NCBI RefSeq assembly: GCF_009727055.1
Contig: NC_052354.1
Location: forward strand, 34,961,465-35,025,464
Direction: 5' to 3'
From: Benincasa hispida
Taxonomy: Eukaryota; Streptophyta; Magnoliopsida; Cucurbitales; Cucurbitaceae
Length of the DNA: 64,000 bases
Position numbers and translations under genes: made by a program
Notes under the pieces: generated by a model
Told to the model about the DNA's origin: nothing
Database searches by the model: none
The model's input: only the letters and a program-made list of their open reading frames with translations
Shown: piece by piece, positions 45,173 through 55,666 of the stretch
How the letters are laid out: every line of letters starts with the position of its first letter
How positions within the stretch are numbered: the first letter of the stretch is position 1

Positions 45173-45419
45173 AATGTATTTGATATTATATATTTTGTAT
45201 AATATTATTTTACAATAGGATACAATTTATAATATATTACCTTATAAATAGTTTAATTTAACCAAAAAAAAAAATAGTTTACAATATGAAATACTACATT
45301 TTTCTTATTTTATGACGTTTTTAAATATAATTCTACCTTTTAAAATTTCAAATTAAAAAACGAATTACACTAAAACATAAAAATGTTGTTTTTAAAATTT
45401 CCACTATTTAGGTCATAGA

Positions 45420-46278
45420 TGAAAAATTAGGTTGATCTAATCACATAATACAATGTCAAGCACGATGTCAGAAACAATATGTATGACAAGAGGGTGACAT
45501 GAAAACAAACAAAAAAATAACGACATAGAAATTGGTCACCCAGTTCGATGCAAAAACACCTACGTCTAGGGATAGTGTGCCCGGTGGAACGAGACTTCAC
45601 TATAAAGAGTTTAGCAATTACAATGAAAGTACTTATTTGATAGACTTCCTCTTCAGTTTCAACTTAGGCTCTCCTTGATTTTGAGCTCCCCTCACTTCCA
45701 CAGTAATGCTTCTTCAAACTTTGTATGAGAGTCCCCCAATATAATAAGAGTGAGATCTCCTCTCATATTCATCATATGTAGGCTCCCTCTAAATATGAGT
45801 TTTCATCATCTTCAACATACTTAGGCTCACCCTAAACACAATATCAAATCAAACTCCTTTTGAGTTCTACAAAGGTCATAAACCAAAATTCTCAATGACA
45901 AATACAAATATTTTCAATAATAATACATGGAGGTTTTGGCTTAGACAAACTCTCAGCTCAAAACTCTCAATACCCACTTTTCTAATAAGGCGACTAACCC
46001 AAAAAATGAATAAAAGTACAATATAAATAAGGCTAGCTTTGAGAATTATTTTTGGAGGGAATGAATATTATCTGCACGAAAATAAGGAAAGCAAATATAG
46101 AAATCTGAATATCACATAGAAAAATATGGAAAAGATATTCTGCAGAATCTATTGGCAGACATGTAACAATGCTTATGACAATGTCTTTGACATGTTGTAC
46201 AACATATTGCTTGAGTTTTTCCTATAATAAAATCAGCCAACCACGTTGCAGTCTTCAACCAATCACATTGCAGTAATA
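45420..46278 (-). repeat. 3' LTR of copia E
   Basis: It matches the right LTR over most of its 859 bp (TACAATGTCAAGCACGA, ATTGGTCACCCAGTT, CACTATAAAGAGTT). On the minus strand it starts TATTACTGCAATGTG after the purine tract and ends CCTAATTTTTCA. Confidence 0.85.
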
Positions 46279-46291
46279 AACTTCCCTTTGG
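46279..46291 (-). other. Polypurine tract of copia E
   Basis: On the minus strand GCCAAAGGGAAGTT abuts the LTR start. Confidence 0.65.
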
Positions 46292-46579
46292 CTATATTTT
46301 CAGGAAAAAGAAACCAATCAAAAAAGGCACGATGGTATAAGAAAACCAACCAACCAAAATAATTATTGATCCAATCAAAACAAATCGGAATAACCGCCAC
46401 AACCACAAACCACCAGAAAGGTGCTGAACAAAACTTTTTCTCCCTCTTTTGTTTGGCTTACAAAAACAGCTAAAAGTAACCACAACCAAGACAATAGAAA
46501 TTAGCAACTAGCCAACAACAAGAAGAGTAACCTGAATGCACAAAATCTCTGACCCAATAACAAAGTTATCAATATAGCC

Positions 46580-49170
46580 ATCAGAGTGCATATCATTAAA
46601 TACATTTTTCAAAGTCTTCACCAACTAGCCCTGCTTAACACAGTTGCCAACATAAGGAGAAATAGGGAAAACTCCTTCCAAGACATCAATATCGTTAGTA
46701 GGAAAAATATCCTCATCAACCAGCAAAGGAAAGCCTTGGACAAAGACAAGCACAAGATTTTGTTGAACCAAATTAACACCAACATAAGAAACATTGAGAT
46801 TGCCAATGCTTACGAACACCTCTAGAGATCATGTCTCTCCCATATAAACTTTTGTAAAGCAACTTACACAACAATATGTGGCTTACCCTGAAACCAAAGG
46901 CAATGACACCTCTAAATTCAACACATAAACAGAAAGAATACCATAGACACGTCAATAAAAAAAAAAAAAAAGAAAGAAAGAATCACCTCAGTTGATCTAC
47001 AACCAAATAAGGAAAGAAAACCATAGCCAAAAATCTGCCTATAAAGGCACAGAAAAAAATCCGACGAGATAAATAAGGAAAGTATTATTTGTCAACCAAA
47101 ACCACAAAAACTCATTTTCCCATTTTTTCAAGAAGAAAATCAGTTGGTAATAGGAGGCTGAGAATACAACGAATCATCAGAGGTTGTATCCGTAATAATA
47201 GGCCCAACACTAAGAACAATGAAATAAAAAACATCTTCAGCATCAACATGATCAGCAGTAAGAATATTAGATATATTAACTTCCTTAAACCCCTTAGAGC
47301 CTAAATTTTCAATGCCCAAATCCAAAACAATTTTATTGATAACAAAATAACCCCAACCTTTTCCATAACTGATTCTTATTGGCATAATCGTTCAACTCAA
47401 AAATATCTTCACGCATATTCATATCAGATAGATGAAGATTGAAAATAATATGATCGGTATAGCAAAGAATATCTTCCTCAGAGATAAAATCTTCAGGTAC
47501 ATAACTATTCTTCTCATAAGGAAGAAAGCTATCCTTAGGACTTGAGTCATCAATATCCCTCAATTTTAATCATCTTCTTCTTACTAAAGGCAATCAAGGA
47601 ATATTAGCATCATAAATATTCTTCCCAGTGCTCTCCACAATACTAGGACAAATTTCTTTAATGTCTTCAGACATGTGCCCAACATCAGCAACATTTTCGT
47701 TTTAAAAAATTTCTTCAACATTATTTGGAACCATGACTTCAAGAATAATTGTAACAGACAAAACAATATTTTTAGCACCAGGCATTTGACCAATCACAAG
47801 ACTCTCCGTACAAACAACAAATTTTTTAGACACAATAATATCTTTAATATTGTTTCAATAACATCAAACTTAGGAGAACTATCTTAAAAAAAATCAAAAG
47901 GAAAGCAGGGTCAAATGCAATAACATTTTTAGTAACCAGATTCTCAAAAACCACAACAGACAAATGAGGCAAACCTCTGACCCGGTCACAACCAATACTA
48001 CCATTTTCAGACAACTCTAACTTAGTAGAACTATTCACATTATCAACATCAACATAGTTTAAGATTGACATATCAACATTTTCTAGAATATCTTCTGAAA
48101 CATCATCAGTCTTACAGGAAGAAACAATATAAGCACACTTAATCTCAACAGAATAAAAAATCAAATTCGTAAAAACAATAAGAACACTACTTTTAAGAAC
48201 CCTAGTTTCTTCTTGATTAATAACAGGCTTATTTGTAACATCATGCAGACTAATATTTGAGACAAGTTTGTCAACATCTTCAACAACAACATTTTTATTA
48301 GTATTTGGACTACAAGTACTTATAACCATTTTGTCAACCAGACCATTATCAACAATCAAATTCTCAGCCATATTTAAATCAACTGACCGATTTATATTAG
48401 CAACACTAGTAGACACAACAGTAGAATGTATGACATTCTCTAACACATTCTCAGAATAATCATCCAATTGTCTAGTTGAAGCAACAATAATAACTTTATT
48501 CCCTCATAAACACAATCAATACCAACAGAAATATTAATAATATCCTCAATATTGAATTCAACTTGATCAACAATCAAAGACTTAACATTCTCCATATTTT
48601 CAGATAAAATGACGGGCATATGGCTTATGTTTTCAACGCTTCTAGTTGGAACAATAGATTCAATAGCAATATCAGAAGACACAAAGACTTTACCCAATGG
48701 ATTCAGCAAGAATAGTATTGTTAATAATGATAACACGCAACACATGAAACTCAACAATGATCTTAGCAGCCACAATATAATCAAACACAATTTTAGCAGA
48801 AGAAACAATCAAAATATCAGACAACACGACATGATTAACAACATGGTTAACATGGTCAATATGGTCAACAAGATCCACATACTCCATTATAGTACTATCA
48901 ATACTATTAATAATTTGGTCACCACTCACAACCTTAGTTTCTTCAGACCAAATCACGTGGAGTTAAATTACTGGGCTTTTCAATTAAAAAAACTAGATTT
49001 AGCTGTAGATGTAATACCTTCAAGATCTTTAGGAAAGATAGAGAGCTGATATGAAGTATCCATAAAAAAATACCTGGTGAACACAATGATATGATATGTG
49101 AGGTATTTCATTGTGAGAACAACATGTTTAACAACATACCTTTCCTTCTTAGTTTTATAATATATCATAG
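46580..49170 (-). pseudogene. Extra 3' region of copia E (possible env-like ORF)
   Basis: This long minus-strand region has coding-like segments in shifting frames. The largest (48467-47844, 207 codons) is rich in Val, Asp, Asn, Ser and Glu (VSEDILENVDMSILNYVDVD is typical). Others include VEDVDKLVSNISLHDV, DSSPKDSFLPYEKNSYVPED and VSIGNLNVSYVGVNLVQQN. I see no RT, RNase H or integrase motifs. By position after pol it could be the env-like ORF known in SIRE-type elements, but no transmembrane or fusion feature is clear and I recognise no domain. Alternatives are a captured host sequence or a rearranged linker. Confidence 0.4.
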
Positions 49171-49499
49171 ATTCACCACTGAAAGAGAAGGGAGGACCTC
49201 ACATTCAAACATCATAGGCATTGACTTTTAATGGAAAATCTCACTTTTTAAAAACCTTTTCTTTTTTATTGATTTAATGTTCTTTAAAAAACCTTTTCTT
49301 CTTTATTGATTTACTGACCATTTTCCATTTAGACGTCTGAGTACCTTGACAAGTATTTACCTTATTTATAAAAGCTGACTTGACCCACTTTTTCTTTCCT
49401 TGATCAAATATCTTTAATTGCTCTAAAACAGTTCTGCAAAGATATAGGATTCTTCCGAGGATTTAAAATTGAACTACCTCCACAATTTTCATCTGTTTA

Positions 49500-49712
49500 T
49501 TCTAAGAAGATAAGTTGTTTGACTAAACTCATTTCAAGGTTAGTTTGCGTGCATAGGAAAGAATGCTCCACCATCTTCTGAGACATCCTACTGAAAGATA
49601 TGTCATCACCATAAATTTGAAAAACAATCAACTTTCTTTCCGACTTCTTTAAATACAGAACATGCTTCAGTTGGTACTCATAATACACTCGGCTGTTGGT
49701 GGAATATCCCAA
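49500..49712 (-). pseudogene. Copia E integrase/RT fusion scrap
   Basis: The minus strand reads MGYSTNSRVYYEYQ, the end of an integrase. It runs straight into LKHVLYLKKSERKLIVFQIY then GDDISFSRMSQKMVEH, the RT catalytic motif with Gly for Val in YVDD. The integrase core, RT fingers and RNase H are missing, so a large internal deletion joined these parts. Confidence 0.75.
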
Positions 49713-49799
49713 GAATATACTTAATCACTACTTGGAACCCATTTTTGTCTCAAGGCACAATTAGCTAGAAAATAACCCATGCCACCAAAAGGATGAAGA

Positions 49800-50345
49800 T
49801 ATTTAACATTATTAGAATTATTAGAATTCCCTCGCCTCCATATCTCAACATTTGGGCACACACCTTGACTTATGAGCAAGGAAATTGGGAGCATGGCAAC
49901 TAGTACATTGCATCATATCAAGAGTCGCCTCTTTAAAAGTACTAGTCTTGCACTTGATTATTCTACTTTTCTGGAGAGAGATCACAACTTCATTATGCTT
50001 AGGACTATTAAAAACATGATTAACAACATTGGAAGTCCACAAGTAACGATTATTAGATAAGTGCATACCTGACAAACAGTCACATGGTCTTTGTTGGTCA
50101 CCAAACGTTTATCTTTTGATAAGCCTACAACTAGACCCTGACCACATAGCTGACTTATGTTGATTAAGTTTGCTGTTAACCCTTCTACAAGAATGACATC
50201 CTTCAGTACTGAATGACCAGAGTAAAACAATTATCCTTTTCCCAGTACTTTCCCTTTTGCTTCATCTCCAAAAGTAACATGACCAAAACTGCATGGCTGC
50301 ATATTGGTGACAAATGAATTTTCGCCTGTCATGTGATGAGAACAT
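49800..50345 (-). pseudogene. Copia E protease and pre-integrase remnant
   Basis: The protease context reads YFNSECSHHMTGENSFVTN, so the DSG triad is Asn-Ser-Glu and inactive. It continues FGHVTFGDEAKGKVLGKG, a stop, then LKDVILVEGLTANLINISQL and LSKDKRLVTNKDHVTVCQV. It ends in NRYLWTSNVVNHVFNSPK. The expected HHCC zinc-binding part is absent. Instead a segment CTSCHAPNFLAHKSRCVPKC appears at about 49905-49846. Confidence 0.7.
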
Positions 50346-50599
50346 TCGCTGTTAAAGTACTAGTCTTCTTTGAGCAACGGAGAGAGGTAAATGCTATGAT
50401 ATTGAGACTTAGAAGAAGATCCAGACTTCTTAATTCTCCATTCAAATTTATTTCTATGTACTGGTTTGACAGGATTGGCAACCATCCATGTATTTCTAGA
50501 GTAATTCCAGGAGGGTAAATGATTCATTCTTTTCAACAAACAAAAACAGTAAGGATGAATGTGTCCTGCCTTTCCACAGTAATGACAATTTCATCTTTG

Positions 50600-52025
50600 T
50601 TTCTCATTGCAACTTAGAGTGGATGTTGATATATCCTTTGTCTTTGACAAGAGTACTGACAGAAAAAAGTCCTGAGCTGGAACAAAATGATTTAACGAGG
50701 ATGATTCACCTTTATAGAATCGCTTATCCTGCTGCTTGAACCTAATGGCATGCTTATCAGAAATCTGCTTGCAAGATGACAGAATAAGTTAAGATCATCA
50801 GTGCTTGAGTTCATCATGCGAACAAACTTTGACATCGATACAAGTTCAACTTTTGATGCTTTTAACTCTTTCTTCAGTTCAGAAATGGTGCTTAACAAAC
50901 GATGGTTATCTTTAATTAATTTTTCTATTCTCTCCTTTTGAATTTCAAGACTTTAGAGTCCTCCATCCGTAGTTGATAAACTTCTTCAAAAGATAATTTT
51001 TCTGAGGTAACTACATTTTTTCAGTTTCCTTTCTTGCCGTATAAAAACATTGATTATAATGATCGATCATGTTAGAATATTCAAGAGAAAGACTTCCAAT
51101 AAGAGCTCGAATTTCCTCATCAGAGTCATTGCTTTACTCAATTTCATCATCTGATAGGGGTAGCATAATATTCTTTATTTTGCCTTCTCAGAAAGTTTGG
51201 ACATTCATTTTGAAAGTGTCCAAACCCTTCACATTCTCGACATCTAAAACTTTTTCCTTTGGCACCTTGACTATTGCTGATTCCTATGTCACTTTTTATC
51301 ATCTTTGCAAGAACTTTAGAAAGCTTTGGATCAAGGTTACTATTGATGTTACTAATGTCCTTGACATGGGAGAACATATAGTTTCCACGAGATACTAAAT
51401 ATCTGTCCCATCGTTTAAGAGCTTTGCCAAACTTTTTTGCCATAAGGAAAATTGATTCAGTTAGATGTTCATCAGCTTTGGATTTCAAATGTTTGAAGAG
51501 ATTCAAACAGTTCATAAACTTCCATGTTGGCAATATCATGGACCTCTTCAATAGTTGTGACCTTCATATCAAATCTTTTAGGTAAGGAGCGCAAAACTTT
51601 TTGAACAAGCTTTTCCACCAAAATTTTCTCTCCAAGGACAAAAGATTTATTGACAATGTCCAGAAGACGCAAGATAAACTCTGCAATAGTTTCATCATCA
51701 AGTATCTTCAGATATTCAAATTTGGTAGTTAGGAGCGGAAACCTTGACATCTTCACCTTAGATATTCCTTCATGAGCAACAACAAGTATATCCAAGCCTT
51801 CTTTGTTGAAACACAAGGATTAATCTGAATACGTTCTTATCCACTTCATTGAAGATTGCATTTAAGGCATGAGATTTTCCTAACGATGCTTCATCTTCAC
51901 CCTCTATCCAATATCTTTCAAGTTTTGGACTGACAACTTATCAGAAACTTGAAGAGGAGACCATCCATTCACAACAGCCTTCCATGACTTGTTATCAATA
52001 AATTTGAGAAAATCAATCATCAAAG
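50600..52025 (-). pseudogene. Copia E gag (UBN2, zinc knuckle, coiled coil)
   Basis: From right to left on the minus strand: a decayed N-terminus, the UBN2 domain (LTTKFEYLKILDDETIAEF, LVQKVLRSLPKRFDMKVTTI, MEVYELFESLQTFE), and a basic linker with MAKKFGKALKRWDR. Then comes an intact zinc knuckle CRECEGFGHFQNEC followed by PNFLRRQNKEYYAT. A heptad-like segment (ISELKKELKASKVELVSMSK) may be a coiled coil. Stops and two frame changes interrupt it. The layout is typical of SIRE-like copia gag. Confidence 0.85.
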
Positions 52026-52130
52026 CTTTTCAGTACGAGTAATTCGTTCCATCTAAAACAAGAGAACGAGTAGTTGATCCACCTTCCCTGATCAACTCCA
52101 TTAAATACTCAATGAACTAGCAGTTGACCC

Positions 52131-52142
52131 GCTTTGATACCA
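52131..52142 (-). other. tRNA-Met primer-binding site of copia E
   Basis: The minus strand reads TGGTATCAAAGC followed by GGGTC, two bases inside the 5' LTR. Confidence 0.85.
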
Positions 52143-52144
52143 AT

Positions 52145-52894
52145 TGAAAAATTAGGTGGATCTAATCATAGAATACAATGTCAAGCACGACGTCACAAAC
52201 GATATGTATGACAAGAGGGCAACATGAAAGCAAACAACAAAAAAAGAAAGAAATAATGACACAGAGATTGGTCACCCAGTTTGGTGCAAAACCACCTATG
52301 CCTGGGGGACAGTGTGCCCAGTGGAATGAAATTCACTATAAAGAGTTAGTAAGTACAACGAAAATACTTATCTAATAGACTCTCTCTTCAGTGATTCACA
52401 TATTTAAGCTCCCTCTAAATATGAGTTTTCATCATCTTTGACATACTTAGGCTCCCCCTAAATACAATATCAAATCAAACTCCTCCCGAGTTCTATAAAA
52501 ACCACTGAACCAAAATTCTCAACGACAAATACAAAGATTTGAAATAACAATACATGGAGGTTAAGACTTAGACAAACCCTAAGCTCAAAACTTTCAATAT
52601 GTACTTTTCTAATAAGGCGACTAACCTTAAAAATGAATAAGAGTACAATATAAATAAGACTAGCTTTGAGAATATTTTTTTTGGAGTGAATAAAAATTCT
52701 CTGCAAAGGGACACACAAAAATCTGCAAATCGCGTAGATAGATATGGAAAAGATATTCTGCAGAATCTGCTACTAGACATGTGACAATATTTATGACAAT
52801 GTCTTTGACATGTTGCACAACATGTTGCTCAAGTTTTGCCTGTAATAAAATCAACCAACCACACTGCAGTCTGACCAATCACACTTCAATAATA
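52145..52894 (-). repeat. 5' LTR of copia E
   Basis: It matches 45420-46278 but is about 110 bp shorter, having lost part of the segment after CTCTCTTCAGTGATTCACAT. It ends at the ATAGA duplication. Confidence 0.85.
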
Positions 52895-52899
52895 ATAGA

Positions 52900-53600
52900 G
52901 TTTGAAAACAATTTTAGGAAAATTAACTAAATCTATTCATTTAATTTTGAATTAGTTAAATTACATGTTTAGTTTCTGAAATTTATAGTTTATGTTTTAT
53001 TTGAATTTTGAACTTTTAAAAATATTTAATGGACTTTTAAACTTCAAATTTTATGTCTAATAGGGTTTTGAATTTTTAATTTTGTGTCTAATAGATTACA
53101 AATAAATTTAAAATTTTTAAAAATTAATTGATTTATTAGAAAATTTTTGAATTCTATGTTTAATAGAACTTTAAACTATAATTGAACTTTAAACTTTTAA
53201 TTTTGTATTTAGTAATTTGTGACATTTTTTTTTTCTAAAAATAAATATAAATGTTCATGGCCTAAATTTCTAATCTAAAAATTCAAGGAGGAAATAGATG
53301 TAAATTTGTTATAAATTTGTAATTTGACCAAATTTATTTCTTTTCAGCTGGATTTGGAACTTTCAGACAAGGAAACAAAAAATAGAAAAATCCAAAATAC
53401 ATAAGTGTGGAGCAGGACCAATCATTTTTTGCCCAAAACACATGAAATGTCTAGTCTTAAAAAGAATTTGAATAATCATTGGAATTGAACATTTCTCCCC
53501 CCCACTTACCTTGTTCATTTATTGAAAAGGCCCTCTATGTTGTTTTAGTTTTTTTTTACGATAAATAGGACATCCACCTCAATTATAACACTAGTTCGCT
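52900..53600. repeat. AT-rich dispersed repeat, otherwise intergenic
   Basis: Phrases such as TTTTATGTCTAATAGGGTTT and TTTAATTTTGTGTCTAATAG recur several times between 52980 and 53220, suggesting a degenerate repeat. Nothing coding is seen. Confidence 0.4.
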
Positions 53601-53645
53601 ATTAATGGTGGAGAAAATACAATTAAAAAAAATCTTGTTCTACAC

Positions 53646-53915
53646 AAAAGAGCCCCTAAGAGATGGAGCCAAAGGTACAATAGAGTATGAAACTTTGTTC
53701 TCTTTCTAGGAGAGACAAAAATGCATAATATTAGTAGGGAAGGAAATAAAAATAACCAATTAAGTAAGATTAGACTCCCTAGAATTAAGCAAATTGATAA
53801 AATCTAGAGTGTCAGACTCCACTACAAGTGACAAATTACGACTATCCCAATTGGCATGACAAATCTCGGTTGAACCTTCTAAAATCACTTTAGCTTCAAC
53901 AAAAAGAATGAGCCA
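53646..53915 (-). pseudogene. LINE-type RNase H fragment
   Basis: The minus strand reads EAKVILEGSTEICHANWDSR then NLSLVVESDTLDFINLLNSR before a stop. This matches the second half of the RVT_3 RNase H domain (AEAxALLEG...ESDS...I). The catalytic Glu and the Asp of ESD are visible. It ends in SLRGSFV and a stop at about 53646. It is a 5'-truncated LINE remnant with no clear poly-A tail. Confidence 0.6.
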
Positions 53916-54385
53916 ATTCTTTCTTTCTTTTTTTTTTTTAAGACTACAACCAAAGATTGGGTTACTTAGAGAGTCTCAGATAAGTCAACCCAATCCCCCA
54001 CCTCACTTAGCAACCACGAAACATTGATATTCAACTTCCACCGTCCACTTTTTTAGCAAGACCACGATCTAGGAAAGACTTATGAGGTTGTGTGAATATT
54101 AGATAGAGAAAGAGAGGTAAGATTAAAATTATCAAATCACTTATGTAGATGTGTTATTTATGGTGATATAAGGTCTTTTGTATTGTAAGGTATTTTATTT
54201 AGCTGAGAGTCTGTGGCGAGAACCTATTTTTACAACTTAGTAAATGTTTTGGTACCGATTCTTTAGGTCACTTAACCAGTTTACTAGTTCGACTAGTTAC
54301 CAATGTTGTTTAAATAGGCTTCCAACCCTCATTTTTTAGATATAATACAATATTAGTGTTTGGTTTCTTGAAGCAAGCTACCAAT

Positions 54386-54397
54386 TGGTATCAGAGC
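54386..54397 (+). other. tRNA-Met primer-binding site of gypsy F
   Basis: TGGTATCAGAGC lies two bases after the LTR end CCA. Confidence 0.9.
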
Positions 54398-54437
54398 ATA
54401 CAATCCATATGTGAATTCTCTCTTGGATAGTCAGCAA

Positions 54438-55620
54438 ATGGATGCATAAGCTTCCTCAATAGCTAAAGCTATGGAGAACCAAATGACTTCGGTTGAGACT
54501 GTGATTGAAACGAAGAAGGAAATGGGTGATTTGCGGTTGATGTTGCCTCAAGTTTTATAGCGCTTAGACATTCAATATCCTAAGGACAATCAAAAGCAAC
54601 TAGCACAAGATAACTGGAAGGGCAAAGGAAACATGAAAATTAATGAAAATTTCCAAGGGCAGAATATTGACAAGACATAAGCAAGATTTCAAGAAAAGTG
54701 GCAAGAAGCTCTCAGGCATCAAGTTCGAACAAATTTTGTTGATCAAAATCCTTCAAAGGCACAAGATTTTCCAATAAGAAGACATCAGTTGCATCCAAGA
54801 TTTCAACCGAAAGAATTGCAAATGACAAAGATACATGGTGCAAGGTTCGGAACTTGTTTGATGAAGATCAGAATTTTTATTTTGGACATCAAGAAAGGAG
54901 GGATCCGAGACTTGGAAGACATCCTTTCTAGCAAGAAACACCTGAGTGTAAGATGAAAGCTAACCTTCTGAGCTTTGATGGTAGAATGGAGGTTTGAGGA
55001 TTTCCTCGATTGGGTGAAGAAAGTAGAAAATTTCTTTGACTATGCCAATATTCTAGAGGAAAAGAAGGTTAAGTTGGTGGCTATGTTCCAATGAGGTGCC
55101 TCGACATGGTGGGATCAAATCCAAACTAATCGGCAGTAGTATGGTAAACCTCTCATCAAGAGTTGGCCCAAATTGCTCAAGATGATGAAGAAAAGGTTCC
55201 TTCCTTTGAAGTATCGACATATTTTATAAAACCAATATTAGTTATGCAAATAAGGAGATCACACCATCTGTGAGTATATGGAGGGATTCTGAAGATTTGA
55301 GGCTCAAAACAATCTATCAGAAACAGAACAACAATTAGTCTCAAGATTCATTCTTGGACATAGAGATGAAATCAAAGATGTGGTAAAGCTAGACCTCGTC
55401 GCTTAGTTGGCGGATGCATTCACTTTGGCAACTACAATTGAAGAAAGTGAAGGGGTTAAACTAACCAAGACTTACTCAAGAAGAAACACGTGGGATAGAC
55501 AACCATCTACCTTCAAGAAAACACCTATGAAAACTTTAAGAAACACAACACAAGGTATTACATCTCATTCAAAGTCCAAGAAAGATGAGTCCACTCCAAA
55601 ATAGCAGCCTAGTCGAAATG
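54438..55620 (+). pseudogene. Gypsy F gag remnant
   Basis: Frames read KAMENQMTSVETVIETKKEM, a long polar linker, and then the Retrotrans_gag domain: EDFLDWVKKVENFFDYANIL, EEKKVKLVAMFQ, a stop, GASTWWDQIQTNRQ, IKSWPKLLKMMKKRFLPLKY, ICEYMEGF and EIKDVVKLDL. A basic Ser/Thr/Lys tail (55407-55604) follows. At least six stops or frameshifts are seen. The zinc knuckle would lie just beyond the C2 insertion. Confidence 0.85.
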
Positions 55621-55666
55621 GTGAACCGACTATAACCTTAAGAAACACGAAACCCTACAACAAACA

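Larger units (their letters stand above)
45420..52894 (-). mobile_element. Copia element E, SIRE-like, with ATAGA duplication
   Basis: A minus-strand element is bounded by LTRs (45420-46278 and 52145-52894) and flanked by a perfect ATAGA duplication (45415-45419 and 52895-52899). The primer site is TGGTATCAAAGC. gag lies next to the right LTR. The protease and pre-integrase are recognisable, and pol is collapsed to about 65 codons of integrase and RT. About 2.9 kb of largely open but unfamiliar sequence then precedes the polypurine tract. An extra ORF after pol is a feature of SIRE/Maximus copia elements. Stops and frameshifts make it non-functional. Confidence 0.85.
54060..55666 (+). mobile_element. 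Gypsy element F, 5' part, cut by copia C2
   Basis: An LTR end (..AGCTACCA at 54383), a tRNA-Met primer site and a gag region are present. The rest of the element is displaced beyond the window by the insertion of copia C2 at 55667 after AAACA. The left LTR boundary is unclear. A TTTAAATAGG TATA-like box lies at about 54309. Confidence 0.75.

Noticed and set aside
48609..49049. Plus-strand open frame of 146 codons rich in Asn, His and Met
   Set aside because: It is antisense to the coding-like minus-strand region of copia E and mirrors its low-complexity Val/Asp/Asn codons.
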